Assembly (NCBI RefSeq): GCF_000024605.1
Contig: NC_013385.1
Span: 434,001 to 498,000, forward strand
Reading direction: 5' to 3'
DNA: 64,000 nt
Source: Ammonifex degensii KC4
GTDB taxonomy: Bacteria; Bacillota; Desulfotomaculia; Desulfotomaculales; Ammonificaceae
Part shown: positions 1-6,563 of the stretch, one piece after another
How positions within the stretch are numbered: the first letter of the stretch is position 1
Layout of the letters: the number at the start of each line of letters is the position of its first letter
Made by a program: the position numbers and the translations under genes
Notes under the pieces: generated by a model
Told to the model about the DNA's origin: nothing
Database searches by the model: none
What the model saw: only the letters and a program-made list of their open reading frames with translations

Positions 1-173
1 AAGACGATCACTTCTGCGTTCGTTTTCGCCGCCTGTTGACTCAACTCCAAACTGTCGCCGACAAAGTCGGCCACGTCCTGCACCTCGGCCCGCTGGTAGT
101 TATGGGCGAGGATGACGGCGTTTTTTTCAGCCTTCAGCGCTGCGATCCGCTCCTTAAGCTCGTTTATTTCCAC
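1..173 (-). CDS. nadA: Quinolinate synthase NadA, N-terminal part (cut by window edge)
   Basis: NadA condenses iminoaspartate with dihydroxyacetone phosphate to quinolinate in de novo NAD synthesis and carries a 4Fe-4S cluster. Only the first 57 codons are present. The translation contains ILAHNYQ followed by [17 protein letters not shown], the characteristic N-terminal NadA signature. The start is taken as GTG at 173, preceded by GAGAGGG, so it lies 20 bases inside the end of the upstream Rrf2 regulator gene and the two are probably translationally coupled. The rest of the gene, including the cluster cysteines, lies outside the window. Confidence 0.9.
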   Translation of the reverse strand, partial: MEINELKERIAALKAEKNAVILAHNYQRAEVQDVADFVGDSLELSQQAAKTNAEVIV

Positions 174-618
174 TTTGGATCCCTCTCTTCTTGCTCAAGT
201 GATCCAGTTTTTTTCGCTGCCGCTCCACGAGATCGGCAAGGGTTACCGCAGCCAGCACGTTCCGGAAGGCTTCGTTGGCCTCACGCCATACGTCCCGGAC
301 GGCACAGCAATCAGCCCGCGTACATACCTCCTGATCGTAGAGGCAGTCTACTAGCTTGATAGGTCCACCCAAGATTTCCACAATTTCACTCAGGCGGATC
401 TCCGTGGCTTGCCTGCTCAGCACAAACCCTCCGTGAGCCCCCCGGATGCTCCTGATGAGTCCTGCCCCCTTAAGTAACAGTGCCAGTTGTTCTAAGTACT
501 GCTCCGAGATTCCTTGGCGGCGAGCAACGTCTTTCAAGCTTACTGGCCCTGCCGTTCCGTGTTCGGCGATATCCATCAACGCTCTGACCCCATAGCGAAT
601 CCTTGTCGAGAGCTTCAT
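154..618 (-). CDS. Rrf2/IscR-type transcriptional regulator
   Basis: A 154-residue Rrf2-family DNA-binding protein. The winged-helix N-terminus reads [18 protein letters not shown], then SEQYLEQL and [12 protein letters not shown], all classic for the family. C92, C99, C104 and C105 form a cluster at about the spacing of the three IscR cysteines, so it may bind an Fe-S cluster. The ribosome site GGAGGG precedes ATG at 618. It overlaps the start of nadA, an Fe-S enzyme gene. Inference: it links NAD synthesis to Fe-S or redox status. The ligand and target are not shown by the sequence. Confidence 0.88.
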   Translation of the reverse strand: MKLSTRIRYGVRALMDIAEHGTAGPVSLKDVARRQGISEQYLEQLALLLKGAGLIRSIRGAHGGFVLSRQATEIRLSEIVEILGGPIKLVDCLYDQEVCTRADCCAVRDVWREANEAFRNVLAAVTLADLVERQRKKLDHLSKKRGIQSGNKRA

Positions 619-712
619 CCCGGGTTTCCCTCCGAAGCGTGAATAAGCGTCCGTTTCCTAGCCTTTTTAGTTGCCAGCAAGGTAATCAGACATTTCTTGG
701 TCGTGGTTAAGC

Positions 713-946
713 TTACTCTGATTTCTGGGCCTTTGAGGTCTCTTTGGGAAGCTTCTGTTCCGGTAATTCCGGACTGTCAGTTAGGATGAGGAAGACAAGC
801 TGCCCGCAACGTGGGCAGATTTCCGCTTCCAGCTGGGAGAAGAAAAGTACCTCTTCTTTGCATCCGGTGCAGAGTTGGAGAAGGGCATCCCCATCAGGTA
901 ACCACCGCCTTTCCTTAAATTTCCTGCTACACGGTTGCCTATTAAT
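713..946 (-). CDS. Small zinc-ribbon protein; start codon and frame unclear
   Basis: This reading frame encodes two CxxC pairs (LCTGC and ICPRCG) about 18 residues apart, a zinc-ribbon signature, then a hydrophobic stretch LVFLILT and a charged tail. No family is recognised. A strong promoter lies just upstream (965-993), but downstream of its expected transcription start the zinc-ribbon frame has no ATG, GTG or TTG. The start given (946, ATT) is only the first possible codon after the -10. The ribosome-site-like AAGGAAAGG leads instead to ATGs in another frame. Either a frameshift or a non-standard start is present. The 95 bases to the Rrf2 gene show no clear terminator. Confidence 0.45.
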   Translation of the reverse strand: MNRQPCSRKFKERRWLPDGDALLQLCTGCKEEVLFFSQLEAEICPRCGQLVFLILTDSPELPEQKLPKETSKAQKSE

Positions 947-970
947 ATTATCATTTTGGTCATGATAATA
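946..970. promoter_or_regulatory. Palindromic operator overlapping the -10 box
   Basis: TATTATCAT at 946-954 and ATGATAATA at 962-970 form a perfect 9-base inverted repeat around a 7-base spacer. It covers the -10 and the expected transcription start of the zinc-ribbon gene, as a repressor site would. The AT-rich GATAAT half-site resembles metal-responsive Fur-family boxes, but the regulator is not identified. Confidence 0.6.
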
Positions 971-993
971 ACGCCAAAAAGCTTTTTTGTCAA
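965..993 (-). promoter_or_regulatory. Sigma-A promoter for the zinc-ribbon gene
   Basis: On the minus strand TTGACA (993-988) is followed by a 17-base spacer and TATTAT (970-965). This is a near-consensus housekeeping promoter with ideal spacing, and the clearest one in this part of the window. Confidence 0.75.
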
Positions 994-1068
994 GAGAGCG
1001 AAAAAGCCCACTTGTACCACCCAACCCGCCGAAAGAACTTAATATCTTGTCCAGGAGGTGGGAGACTG

Positions 1069-1587
1069 TTACAAGCCCCCAGTTTCAGCCGTAGGGTTTA
1101 CGACTTCTACAATATCTCCCACCTCAACCGTACCGCTTTTAATTATCCGGACGAAGACTCCCTCTCGGGGCATAATGCAGTCCCCGACCTGGCGCCTGAT
1201 GGCGCAGGCAGTGTGGCATTCCTTCCCGATTTGGGTTACTTCTCCGAGCGCAGTACCGATTCGCAGGAGGGTGCCTACGGAAAGGCGGGTAAAGTCTAAC
1301 CCTTGGGTGGTAATGTTTTCTGCGAAATCTCCAGGTCCAACCTCCAGCCCCCGGGCGCGCATCTTTTCGATACTTTCTAGGGCGAGGAGGCTTACCTGAC
1401 GATGCCAATCACCTGCATGAGCGTCACCTTCGAGGCCGTGGCCGGCCACCAGCTTACCTTTCCCCACGTTTTCTTTTCGTTCGCCCTTGTTCTTGCTCAG
1501 ACACACAGCTACAACCCGGCCCCGTGTCCCTTCAGTATTTCGCATCTCCGGTGCCTGGTTCAAAAAGCTTGACTGTTTCTCAGTCAA
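1069..1587 (-). CDS. MOSC-domain protein
   Basis: MOSC domains follow the sulfur-carrier domain of molybdenum cofactor sulfurases and also occur alone, as here. Single-domain forms are thought to handle sulfur or molybdopterin. The translation shows LSKNKGERK, GLEGDAHAG, VGPGDFAENI, VGTLLRIG and the conserved-cysteine block GKECHTACAI, ending with PREGVFVRI, a typical order for this family of about 150-160 residues. The annotated start is a weak TTG at 1587 that falls inside a hairpin. ATG at 1545 (MRNTEGTRG) is an alternative with a poor ribosome site. No other molybdenum-cofactor gene is nearby. Confidence 0.82.
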   Translation of the reverse strand: MTEKQSSFLNQAPEMRNTEGTRGRVVAVCLSKNKGERKENVGKGKLVAGHGLEGDAHAGDWHRQVSLLALESIEKMRARGLEVGPGDFAENITTQGLDFTRLSVGTLLRIGTALGEVTQIGKECHTACAIRRQVGDCIMPREGVFVRIIKSGTVEVGDIVEVVNPTAETGGL

Positions 1588-1588
1588 G
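1562..1588 (-). terminator. Hairpin plus T-run, terminator-like (minus strand)
   Basis: CTTGACTG and CAGTCAAG form a perfect 8-base stem with a 5-base loop. On the minus strand the hairpin is followed by CTTTTTG. It would end transcripts coming from the TnpB-related gene and its structured tail. It overlaps the nominal TTG start of the MOSC gene, which argues for a later start of that gene or for an attenuator role. Confidence 0.5.
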
Positions 1589-1629
1589 CCGGCCCCCAGA
1601 CCAGGTGTTCGCCTCCTTTCCGGATATTT

Positions 1630-1866
1630 GATTTGCCCCTGAAGGGGCAGGGCGACAGGGGGCCTCGGTCCGGGAGTCCCACCCGGAGTGCCCGCGGAAG
1701 AGTCCTCTCCTCCCGTACCCCGGACTCGCCTGCACGGACTTCACGGGGTGCTTTTTTACACCCGCAGGTCGGAGTTCGCCGGGATAGGGGTGGCGTCAGT
1801 CCGCCACCGCGGGCACCGTCCTGTTAGGACGCCTACCGGGTTTGTCCGACACCCGGCTAAACGGGG
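1630..1866 (-). ncRNA. Candidate structured RNA (omega/right-end RNA) 3' of the TnpB-related gene
   Basis: This GC-rich stretch directly follows the stop codon of the 560-residue TnpB-related gene. It contains several consecutive perfect stems: 1836-1841 with 1851-1856; 1818-1822 with 1826-1830; 1789-1795 with 1802-1808; a GGGTG/CACCC hairpin with an A-rich loop near 1745-1763, enclosed by CCTGC/GCAGG; and a GCCCC/GGGGC hairpin at 1635-1648. TnpB proteins use RNAs encoded at exactly this position, overlapping the 3' end of the gene and the right end of the element. Assigning it as such an RNA is inference from position and structure. Confidence 0.5.
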
Positions 1867-3549
1867 TCACCGGAAGGCCAGAGCCAGCATTTTAAGCTCG
1901 CGCCAGCAGGAACCGAAGCTTTCCTGCTGCCGGCGGGCAAGCCCGTTGTGCAGGGGAAGCTTCTTTTCCAGCCGGGCAAGCAGGGCCTTGACCTTCCGGG
2001 TCATCCCTCTTCCTTCCCCAGGCAAGGAATCACCGGAAGCGAGCTCCTCTTTGACCCGGAGCACGAACTCCTTAATTTCCCGCGTGATCCTCTCCTTGAA
2101 GCCCATGGCCCGGCGGCCGATCACCAGTGCCGCCGCGCAGTGCACCGGGACCGCGTACCGCCCCGCGTACTTCCAGTACCCGATGGTGGAGGTGTGCCGC
2201 GGCGGTACCAGCTTAAAGGGCACACCTTCCTTGGCCGCCCTCCGGTACACCGCCTCCATCATCTTCGCGTAGGGGAAGTTGGAAGCCATGCGGTTAAACT
2301 TTTTCAGGTCGCCCAGCCGGTCCTTGCCGAAGTCTAAGTCCTCCAGGACTACGGGTTTGCCCAGGAAGAGGGCTATGTCCACCACCACCTTGGCCAGCAC
2401 GCCTATCAGGTAGTCCCGCCGGAAGCCGGAAGCGTAGGCCAGGTCGGGCACCCTGATGTACATGAAGCCCGAGGGGTAGGTTATGACCTGGAACTCCCCT
2501 TCGTACTTGCCCAGGTTGCCCGGGTAGGGGACGCTGAAGCCTTCCGGCCAGGGCTCCGGCTGGCCGTTGGGACCGACGCTGCATAAAGCTACGCCGTCGG
2601 GGTTGGTGTCCAGGGCCAAACAACCTTTAGCGAAGTCAGGCTCCTTGAGCCCGCCCAGGTCGAAGGTCAGGTGGACCAGGTACCGTCCGTCCGGAGTGCG
2701 TATCAGTTCCGCCGTGTAGGGCAGCTTCATGGCCAGCCATATCCTGACCAAGTCCCGGTGCTTCTCTGGCAGCCAGAGCCTGCCCTCCACCCTCGGGGCG
2801 CGGCTCATCTTCGGGCGGCCAAGCTTGTCCTCACCCACCTTCTCCGAGAGGTGGGAGATGGTCGCCGACAGGTAGAACTCCCCGTCCCGGTGGGAGACTT
2901 TGATGTTCGGGTTGCCACCTTTCTCTTCGTCCCCACGGGAGTAGAGGCGGTTTTTGCGGGCGTGCCACCACTCCTCCCGCGTGGCCCGGCCTTTGCAAAC
3001 CCTCTTCCAGAGCTTCCTACCCCCGAAGACCATTCTGGGTACGGTGCCGTTTTCCAAGTGGGAGTTGAGTTCGGCCAGTCTCTCCTCCAGGGAGGCTACA
3101 CGTGAAGCGCGGCCTTTAACTGCCAGGCGCAGCTTTTCCAGCGCGGCAGGGGCGGCGCCCTTCTTTTCGGCCCTGGCCAGCTTCTTCATGGCTAAGCCCA
3201 GCTTCTTCCTGGCCCGGCTCAGCTTCTTTTCCGTCTCCTCTACTTCCTGTGCCAGGAGCTCTTTCTGGGAGTCTATTAGGGCGCGGGCTTTGAGCCTGGC
3301 GTCGTCCACGTACCGGGAGTTGAGCCCGAAAAGCTCCTGGCCGCGCTTCTTGATCTCGTCCCGGGAGACACCTTCTAAGAGCCGGTTGTAGGCCCACCGT
3401 TCGCAGGCGCAGAAGAGCCGCATCTCCGTCTCCAGCGGGTCTTCCTCGCCCCGGGCCCACCTCGCCGACCTGAAGGCGGGGTAGACTTCGGGGAAGAACT
3501 CCCCGCAGACTGTAATACTAAACTTCTCCCTTTTGCGCTTTCTCCGCAC
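1867..3549 (-). CDS. TnpB-related (IS605 OrfB-like) protein with coiled coil, atypical RuvC site
   Basis: A 560-residue protein related to IS605-family OrfB/TnpB. RuvC motif I is visible as LALDTNPDG (D314) and motif II as VVLEDLDFGK (E403). The third region (about 451-483, HTSTIGYWKYAGRY then VHCAAALVIGRR) aligns with the TnpB segment that normally holds the zinc finger and final Asp. Here there is no CxxC pair and no acidic residue in the motif. Residues about 95-165 are a long, charged, coiled-coil-like insert. The start is GTG at 3549 (MRRKRKREKF), inside a small upstream ORF. No TnpA transposase is near. It could be a nuclease-dead derivative or a divergent accessory TnpB. Confidence 0.75.
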   Translation of the reverse strand: MRRKRKREKFSITVCGEFFPEVYPAFRSARWARGEEDPLETEMRLFCACERWAYNRLLEGVSRDEIKKRGQELFGLNSRYVDDARLKARALIDSQKELLAQEVEETEKKLSRARKKLGLAMKKLARAEKKGAAPAALEKLRLAVKGRASRVASLEERLAELNSHLENGTVPRMVFGGRKLWKRVCKGRATREEWWHARKNRLYSRGDEEKGGNPNIKVSHRDGEFYLSATISHLSEKVGEDKLGRPKMSRAPRVEGRLWLPEKHRDLVRIWLAMKLPYTAELIRTPDGRYLVHLTFDLGGLKEPDFAKGCLALDTNPDGVALCSVGPNGQPEPWPEGFSVPYPGNLGKYEGEFQVITYPSGFMYIRVPDLAYASGFRRDYLIGVLAKVVVDIALFLGKPVVLEDLDFGKDRLGDLKKFNRMASNFPYAKMMEAVYRRAAKEGVPFKLVPPRHTSTIGYWKYAGRYAVPVHCAAALVIGRRAMGFKERITREIKEFVLRVKEELASGDSLPGEGRGMTRKVKALLARLEKKLPLHNGLARRQQESFGSCWRELKMLALAFR

Positions 3550-3637
3550 CCTCGATCAGCTCCCGGAAGCCCTGCCGGACTTTCCTGCCGCCCCTGGTGC
3601 CGTACAAACGGGCCGAAAAGGAAGTCACTACCTTCAC
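3518..3637 (-). CDS. Possible 39-residue ORF overlapping the TnpB-related start
   Basis: GTG at 3637 opens a 39-codon frame (KVVTSFSARLYGTRGG at its start, basic overall) that ends 32 bases inside the TnpB-related gene in another frame. It could be a coupled leader ORF or the displaced N-terminus of the same protein. No family is recognised. Upstream, TTGACT near 3645-3655 (minus strand) could be a -35 box. Support is weak. Confidence 0.3.
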   Translation of the reverse strand: MKVVTSFSARLYGTRGGRKVRQGFRELIEGAEKAQKGEV

Positions 3638-3813
3638 GATAGTAAATTAGTCACAAATAGTCAACACAGTTTTTTTTTTTCGTAGCTGCTACGAACCTCC
3701 CGGTTTAAAACAGAAGTTCTCGTTTTTCGTGCAGATCTTTTCCAAGGATTTTGATTTTTTATTGAATCATACCCTGGGAATGGACTAGCGTCAACCGTTC
3801 CTACGCACGTGAT
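3638..3813. other. Non-coding spacer with no recognisable gene
   Basis: AT-richer than its surroundings. It contains a run of 11 Ts starting near 3670, followed by the small palindrome TTCGTAG/CTACGAA. On neither strand is this hairpin followed by a T-run, so it is not a standard terminator. No coding frame is convincing here. Confidence 0.5.
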
Positions 3814-4125
3814 TGTAGAAGGGCCAGAGTTTCGTTCACAGAGGTTTTTGAAGTTGAAGAGCGTATTAAAGAGGGTGGGGATCCCCTCCCTTCTACACTT
3901 CTGGCAAGTGTACCTTAAAGAAAGGAGGAACCCCACCCGATGACATTATACCAGCAACTTAAGAGGAGCGGAAACCCCCACGCAATCGCCCAAACCGTGG
4001 CCTCCCTCCTCACCACCTGTAGCCCTAAAGAGGTAGCCCGCATAATGGGCTGCTCCGTGCTTTCCCGTGGGATTACCCACCCAAAGATGAAAGCCTTGCT
4101 GTGAACGAAACCCTGGCTCAATACA
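3814..4125 (+). mobile_element. 312-bp internally deleted IS481-type element (MITE-like)
   Basis: Both ends match the complete element at 39240-40506. One end begins TGTAGAAGGGCCAGAG and the other, read inward, begins TGTATTGAGCCAGGG, both continuing into TTTCGTTCACAG. The first about 250 bases (terminal repeat, GGGGATCCCC palindrome, AAGGAGG and the first 40 codons) and the last about 70 bases are kept. Roughly 950 bases of transposase are missing, with the junction near 4059. Because both ends survive, a full-length copy could mobilise it in trans. No target duplication is obvious. It sits 8 bases from the stop of the branching-enzyme gene. Confidence 0.85.
3940..4104 (+). pseudogene. Truncated IS481 transposase N-terminus
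   Basis: ATG at 3940 with AAGGAGG upstream starts the same protein as the complete transposase (MTLYQQLKRSGNP) and matches it for 40 residues, through the helix-turn-helix (KEVARIMGCSV). It then joins out of frame to the end of the gene and stops after 54 codons. The DDE catalytic core is absent, so it cannot transpose. The retained N-terminal DNA-binding segment could in principle still bind terminal repeats. Confidence 0.85.
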
Positions 4126-4132
4126 TACGGTT

Positions 4133-5719
4133 TTAAGGATCGGGAGTGGCGTAGATCCGGTAGTCGATATGAGGAAAGATAGGGTGGCGGTACTCCAGCT
4201 CCTCAACAAAGTCTGGCTTAAGGCAGTTTCCGGTGATCTGCCGGTAAAGTTCCAAGAAGTTGTTGAGGTGGGTCTTCACCCGGTAGATGGCGTATTCCAC
4301 CATGGTGCCGGTGGCCATGATGAACGGCCAGTCGCTGGCTTGGGCCAGCAGAAGCTCTCTTGCTGCCTGGTTTAAGGCTCTTCTGAGCCACCCTTCACTT
4401 TCCGGGTAGCGCCGGGCCAGCTCCGTCATGCGGTCGGCGGCCCAGTGTAAGTGCCGGTAGATCCAGTCATTGGCACCGCAAAGCCAGATTTCGTGGTACC
4501 CCTTGTTTCCCCAGCTGGAGGCGCAAGGGGTGGCCACCTGGTTGCAGGGATGGCGCTGAAGGTAATCGGAAGGGGTGACGAGTTCGATTATCTGCTGGTC
4601 GAAAACGATCTTGCGTACCAAGAAGTCAAGCCACTGAGGCCCTTCGAACCACCAGTGCCCGAAAAGCTCGGCGTCGTAAGGGGCCACGATTATGGGTGGG
4701 CGGTCCATGAAGCGGCAGAGGTAGCGGATCTGGTGCTCCCGGTTAAACATGAAGTTGCCGGCGTGTGTATCGGCTTTGGCCGTGGCCCACTCGGGCACGT
4801 AGGGTTCCTTGTGTTCCGTCTTACCGGTTATGCGATAATACTTCAAGCCCGTGGCTACCCTTATCCCGTCGGGATGGATGTAGTCCTTGATGTAGTCGTA
4901 GTCCAGGTCGAACCCTATATCCCGGTAATATTCGCGGTAGTCGAAGTCGCCGGGGTAACCTTCCTTGGCGCTCCAGACCTGCTTAGAGGATTCCACGTCC
5001 CGGCCGAAGGCTGCCACTTCGCTGGGGCAGTAGATGGGGGCAAAAACGCCGAAGCGGGGGCGGTGTGAGGCAAAGAGGACGCCGTGGGTGTCCAGGAAAA
5101 AGTACTTTATACCGTGGGCCTTAAGGTAGGTGTCTATGCCGGGGGAGTAGGCACACTCCGGTAGCCAGAAACCAGAGGGGTTATGACCGAAAATCCGGCG
5201 GTAAAGGTCTACCGCCACGGCGATCTGGGCCTTGGCGGCGGCCGGGTTGACCATGAGTAGGGGAAGGTAGCCGTGGGTGGCTGCGCAGGTTATTATTTCT
5301 AGAATTCCGGCTTCTTTAAAGCGACGAAAGGCCTCGACCAGCTTCCACCGGTAGCTTTCCAGGGTTTGGCGCAGGCGCCCGAAGCGCTCCCGGTACATGG
5401 CCACCACCCGTTCAAAAGGGGTGTTGGCCGTGCGCTCGGTTTCCTTGGCCAAAAGCTCAGAGAGTTTGTCCAGGTGGCGGCGGTACCGCTCCAGCAGGAA
5501 AGGATCGGTGAGCATCGACAGAAGAGTGGGGGAGAGGGAGAGGGTGAGCCTAGCCTTCACCCCGTCCCTAAGAAAACCCTCCAGAACCCAAATGAGGGGA
5601 ACGTAACACTCGGTTATGGCCTCATAAAGCCACCTTTCTTCCAACGACCAGGCATGCTCAGGATGGCGCACGAAGGGGAGGTGGGCGTGCAGTACCAGGG
5701 CCAGGTATCCCTTGGCCAT
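4133..5719 (-). CDS. GH57-family 1,4-alpha-glucan branching enzyme
   Basis: Cytoplasmic enzyme that moves alpha-1,4 chains to alpha-1,6 positions in glycogen. The 528 residues match the Thermus-type GH57 branching enzyme in length and motifs: HAHLPFVRHPE at the N-terminus, FWLPECAYSPGID with the expected nucleophile E188, and APYDAELFGHWWFEG with the acid/base D349. The helical C-terminus (RYPESEGWLRRALNQ onward) fits as well. ATG at 5719 follows directly on the stop of the DUF4912 gene, so the two form an operon. An amylopullulanase-type GH57 is less likely given the length and motifs. Confidence 0.9.
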   Translation of the reverse strand: MAKGYLALVLHAHLPFVRHPEHAWSLEERWLYEAITECYVPLIWVLEGFLRDGVKARLTLSLSPTLLSMLTDPFLLERYRRHLDKLSELLAKETERTANTPFERVVAMYRERFGRLRQTLESYRWKLVEAFRRFKEAGILEIITCAATHGYLPLLMVNPAAAKAQIAVAVDLYRRIFGHNPSGFWLPECAYSPGIDTYLKAHGIKYFFLDTHGVLFASHRPRFGVFAPIYCPSEVAAFGRDVESSKQVWSAKEGYPGDFDYREYYRDIGFDLDYDYIKDYIHPDGIRVATGLKYYRITGKTEHKEPYVPEWATAKADTHAGNFMFNREHQIRYLCRFMDRPPIIVAPYDAELFGHWWFEGPQWLDFLVRKIVFDQQIIELVTPSDYLQRHPCNQVATPCASSWGNKGYHEIWLCGANDWIYRHLHWAADRMTELARRYPESEGWLRRALNQAARELLLAQASDWPFIMATGTMVEYAIYRVKTHLNNFLELYRQITGNCLKPDFVEELEYRHPIFPHIDYRIYATPDP

Positions 5720-6466
5720 CTATTTCCCCCCTTCCATCCAGGGCGCGGGCGAAGCTCCTTCCAGTCCAAGCTTCTCTCTTCCCAGCCGGGCTTTGAGCTC
5801 CTCCAAAATGAGCGGGGAGCCGAGACCGAACTGGTACTTGTAGAGGCTGCGGTAAATCTCCTCCAGCCACAGCCATTCTTCATCCAGGCATTCGGACAGG
5901 GAGGCGCGCGGGGTATGGGCCGGGTTGGAACGAAGTAGGGGAACGAAAGTTCCGGAGGGGAGGATCCGTCCCAGGTCCACACAGAAGGTACGGTTGGGCT
6001 TCCCTACCTCTATGTACCAGTTGTCCGCTTCGTCATTTATGGGGATGTCCACGAAATAGTGGGCATTATAACCCTGGAAGTCTTCTATGCCTGTCACGTC
6101 GTAAAGGCGGAGAACCGGCCGGGAGGCTTTCCAGCTTCCCGATCCGTGGATTTCTTCGAATTTTTCCTGCTTGGTAGCGCTCAATTCCCAGTAGGCAAAA
6201 AGCCAGTAGGGATCGCGGGCCAGAAGCACCAGCCGATCTTCTCCATAGCGCCGAGGTAATTCCGGCGGAGGGGAAGGAGCCGGTATCTTGGCCGGGATAG
6301 GCGGAACTATTTCCGTGCCGATTTCCATGTCGGGTAGCGAAGAGGGGGCGGGCTGGGGGAGCTCCGGAGCCGGTTTTTCTCCCCGGTGTTTCGTAAACCA
6401 CAGCCAGAACCCCAGAGCGAGGATAAGGATGCCGAGGCCGAGCAAGAATAGCCAAAAATAAAACAC
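5720..6466 (-). CDS. DUF4912 protein with N-terminal membrane anchor
   Basis: 248 residues. Residues 1-26 (MFYFWLFLLGLGILILALGF) form one membrane helix, followed by a proline-rich linker to about residue 70. The DUF4912 domain comes next, recognised by DRLVLLARDPYWLFAYWELS, LRLYDVTGI, DNWYIEVG and the end of the domain. This domain often sits beside GH57 enzymes in bacteria, as here, with the branching enzyme starting at the stop codon. The function is unknown. A carbohydrate-binding or scaffold role for alpha-glucan enzymes at the membrane is inference. It is divergent from the GH15 gene. Confidence 0.8.
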   Translation of the reverse strand: MFYFWLFLLGLGILILALGFWLWFTKHRGEKPAPELPQPAPSSLPDMEIGTEIVPPIPAKIPAPSPPPELPRRYGEDRLVLLARDPYWLFAYWELSATKQEKFEEIHGSGSWKASRPVLRLYDVTGIEDFQGYNAHYFVDIPINDEADNWYIEVGKPNRTFCVDLGRILPSGTFVPLLRSNPAHTPRASLSECLDEEWLWLEEIYRSLYKYQFGLGSPLILEELKARLGREKLGLEGASPAPWMEGGK

Positions 6467-6505
6467 GCCTTTCTTCCTCCCACTTCGCTTGGCGGTCTGC
6501 TGTTA

Positions 6506-6534
6506 TTATGACCTTGCCCTTCGGGCTTTATAAT
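6506..6534 (+). promoter_or_regulatory. Possible promoter of the GH15 glucoamylase gene
   Basis: TATAAT at 6529-6534 is a perfect -10 box, with a poor -35 (TTATGA) 17 bases upstream. It lies 30 bases before the GH15 start, in the 97-base divergent gap shared with the DUF4912 gene. Confidence 0.4.
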
Positions 6535-6563
6535 GAGGGGAAAAGGCTCTCCGGAGGTGCAGA

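Noticed and set aside
2294-2623. Open frame of 109 codons inside the TnpB-related gene
   Set aside because: Shadow of the GC-rich gene: arginine/glycine/proline-rich, no ribosome site, no family resemblance. Many similar shadows across the window were dropped for the same reason.
3665-3695. T-run followed by a TTCGTAG/CTACGAA hairpin, as a terminator
   Set aside because: The T-run precedes the hairpin on the plus strand and becomes an A-run on the minus strand, so it does not have intrinsic terminator geometry on either strand.
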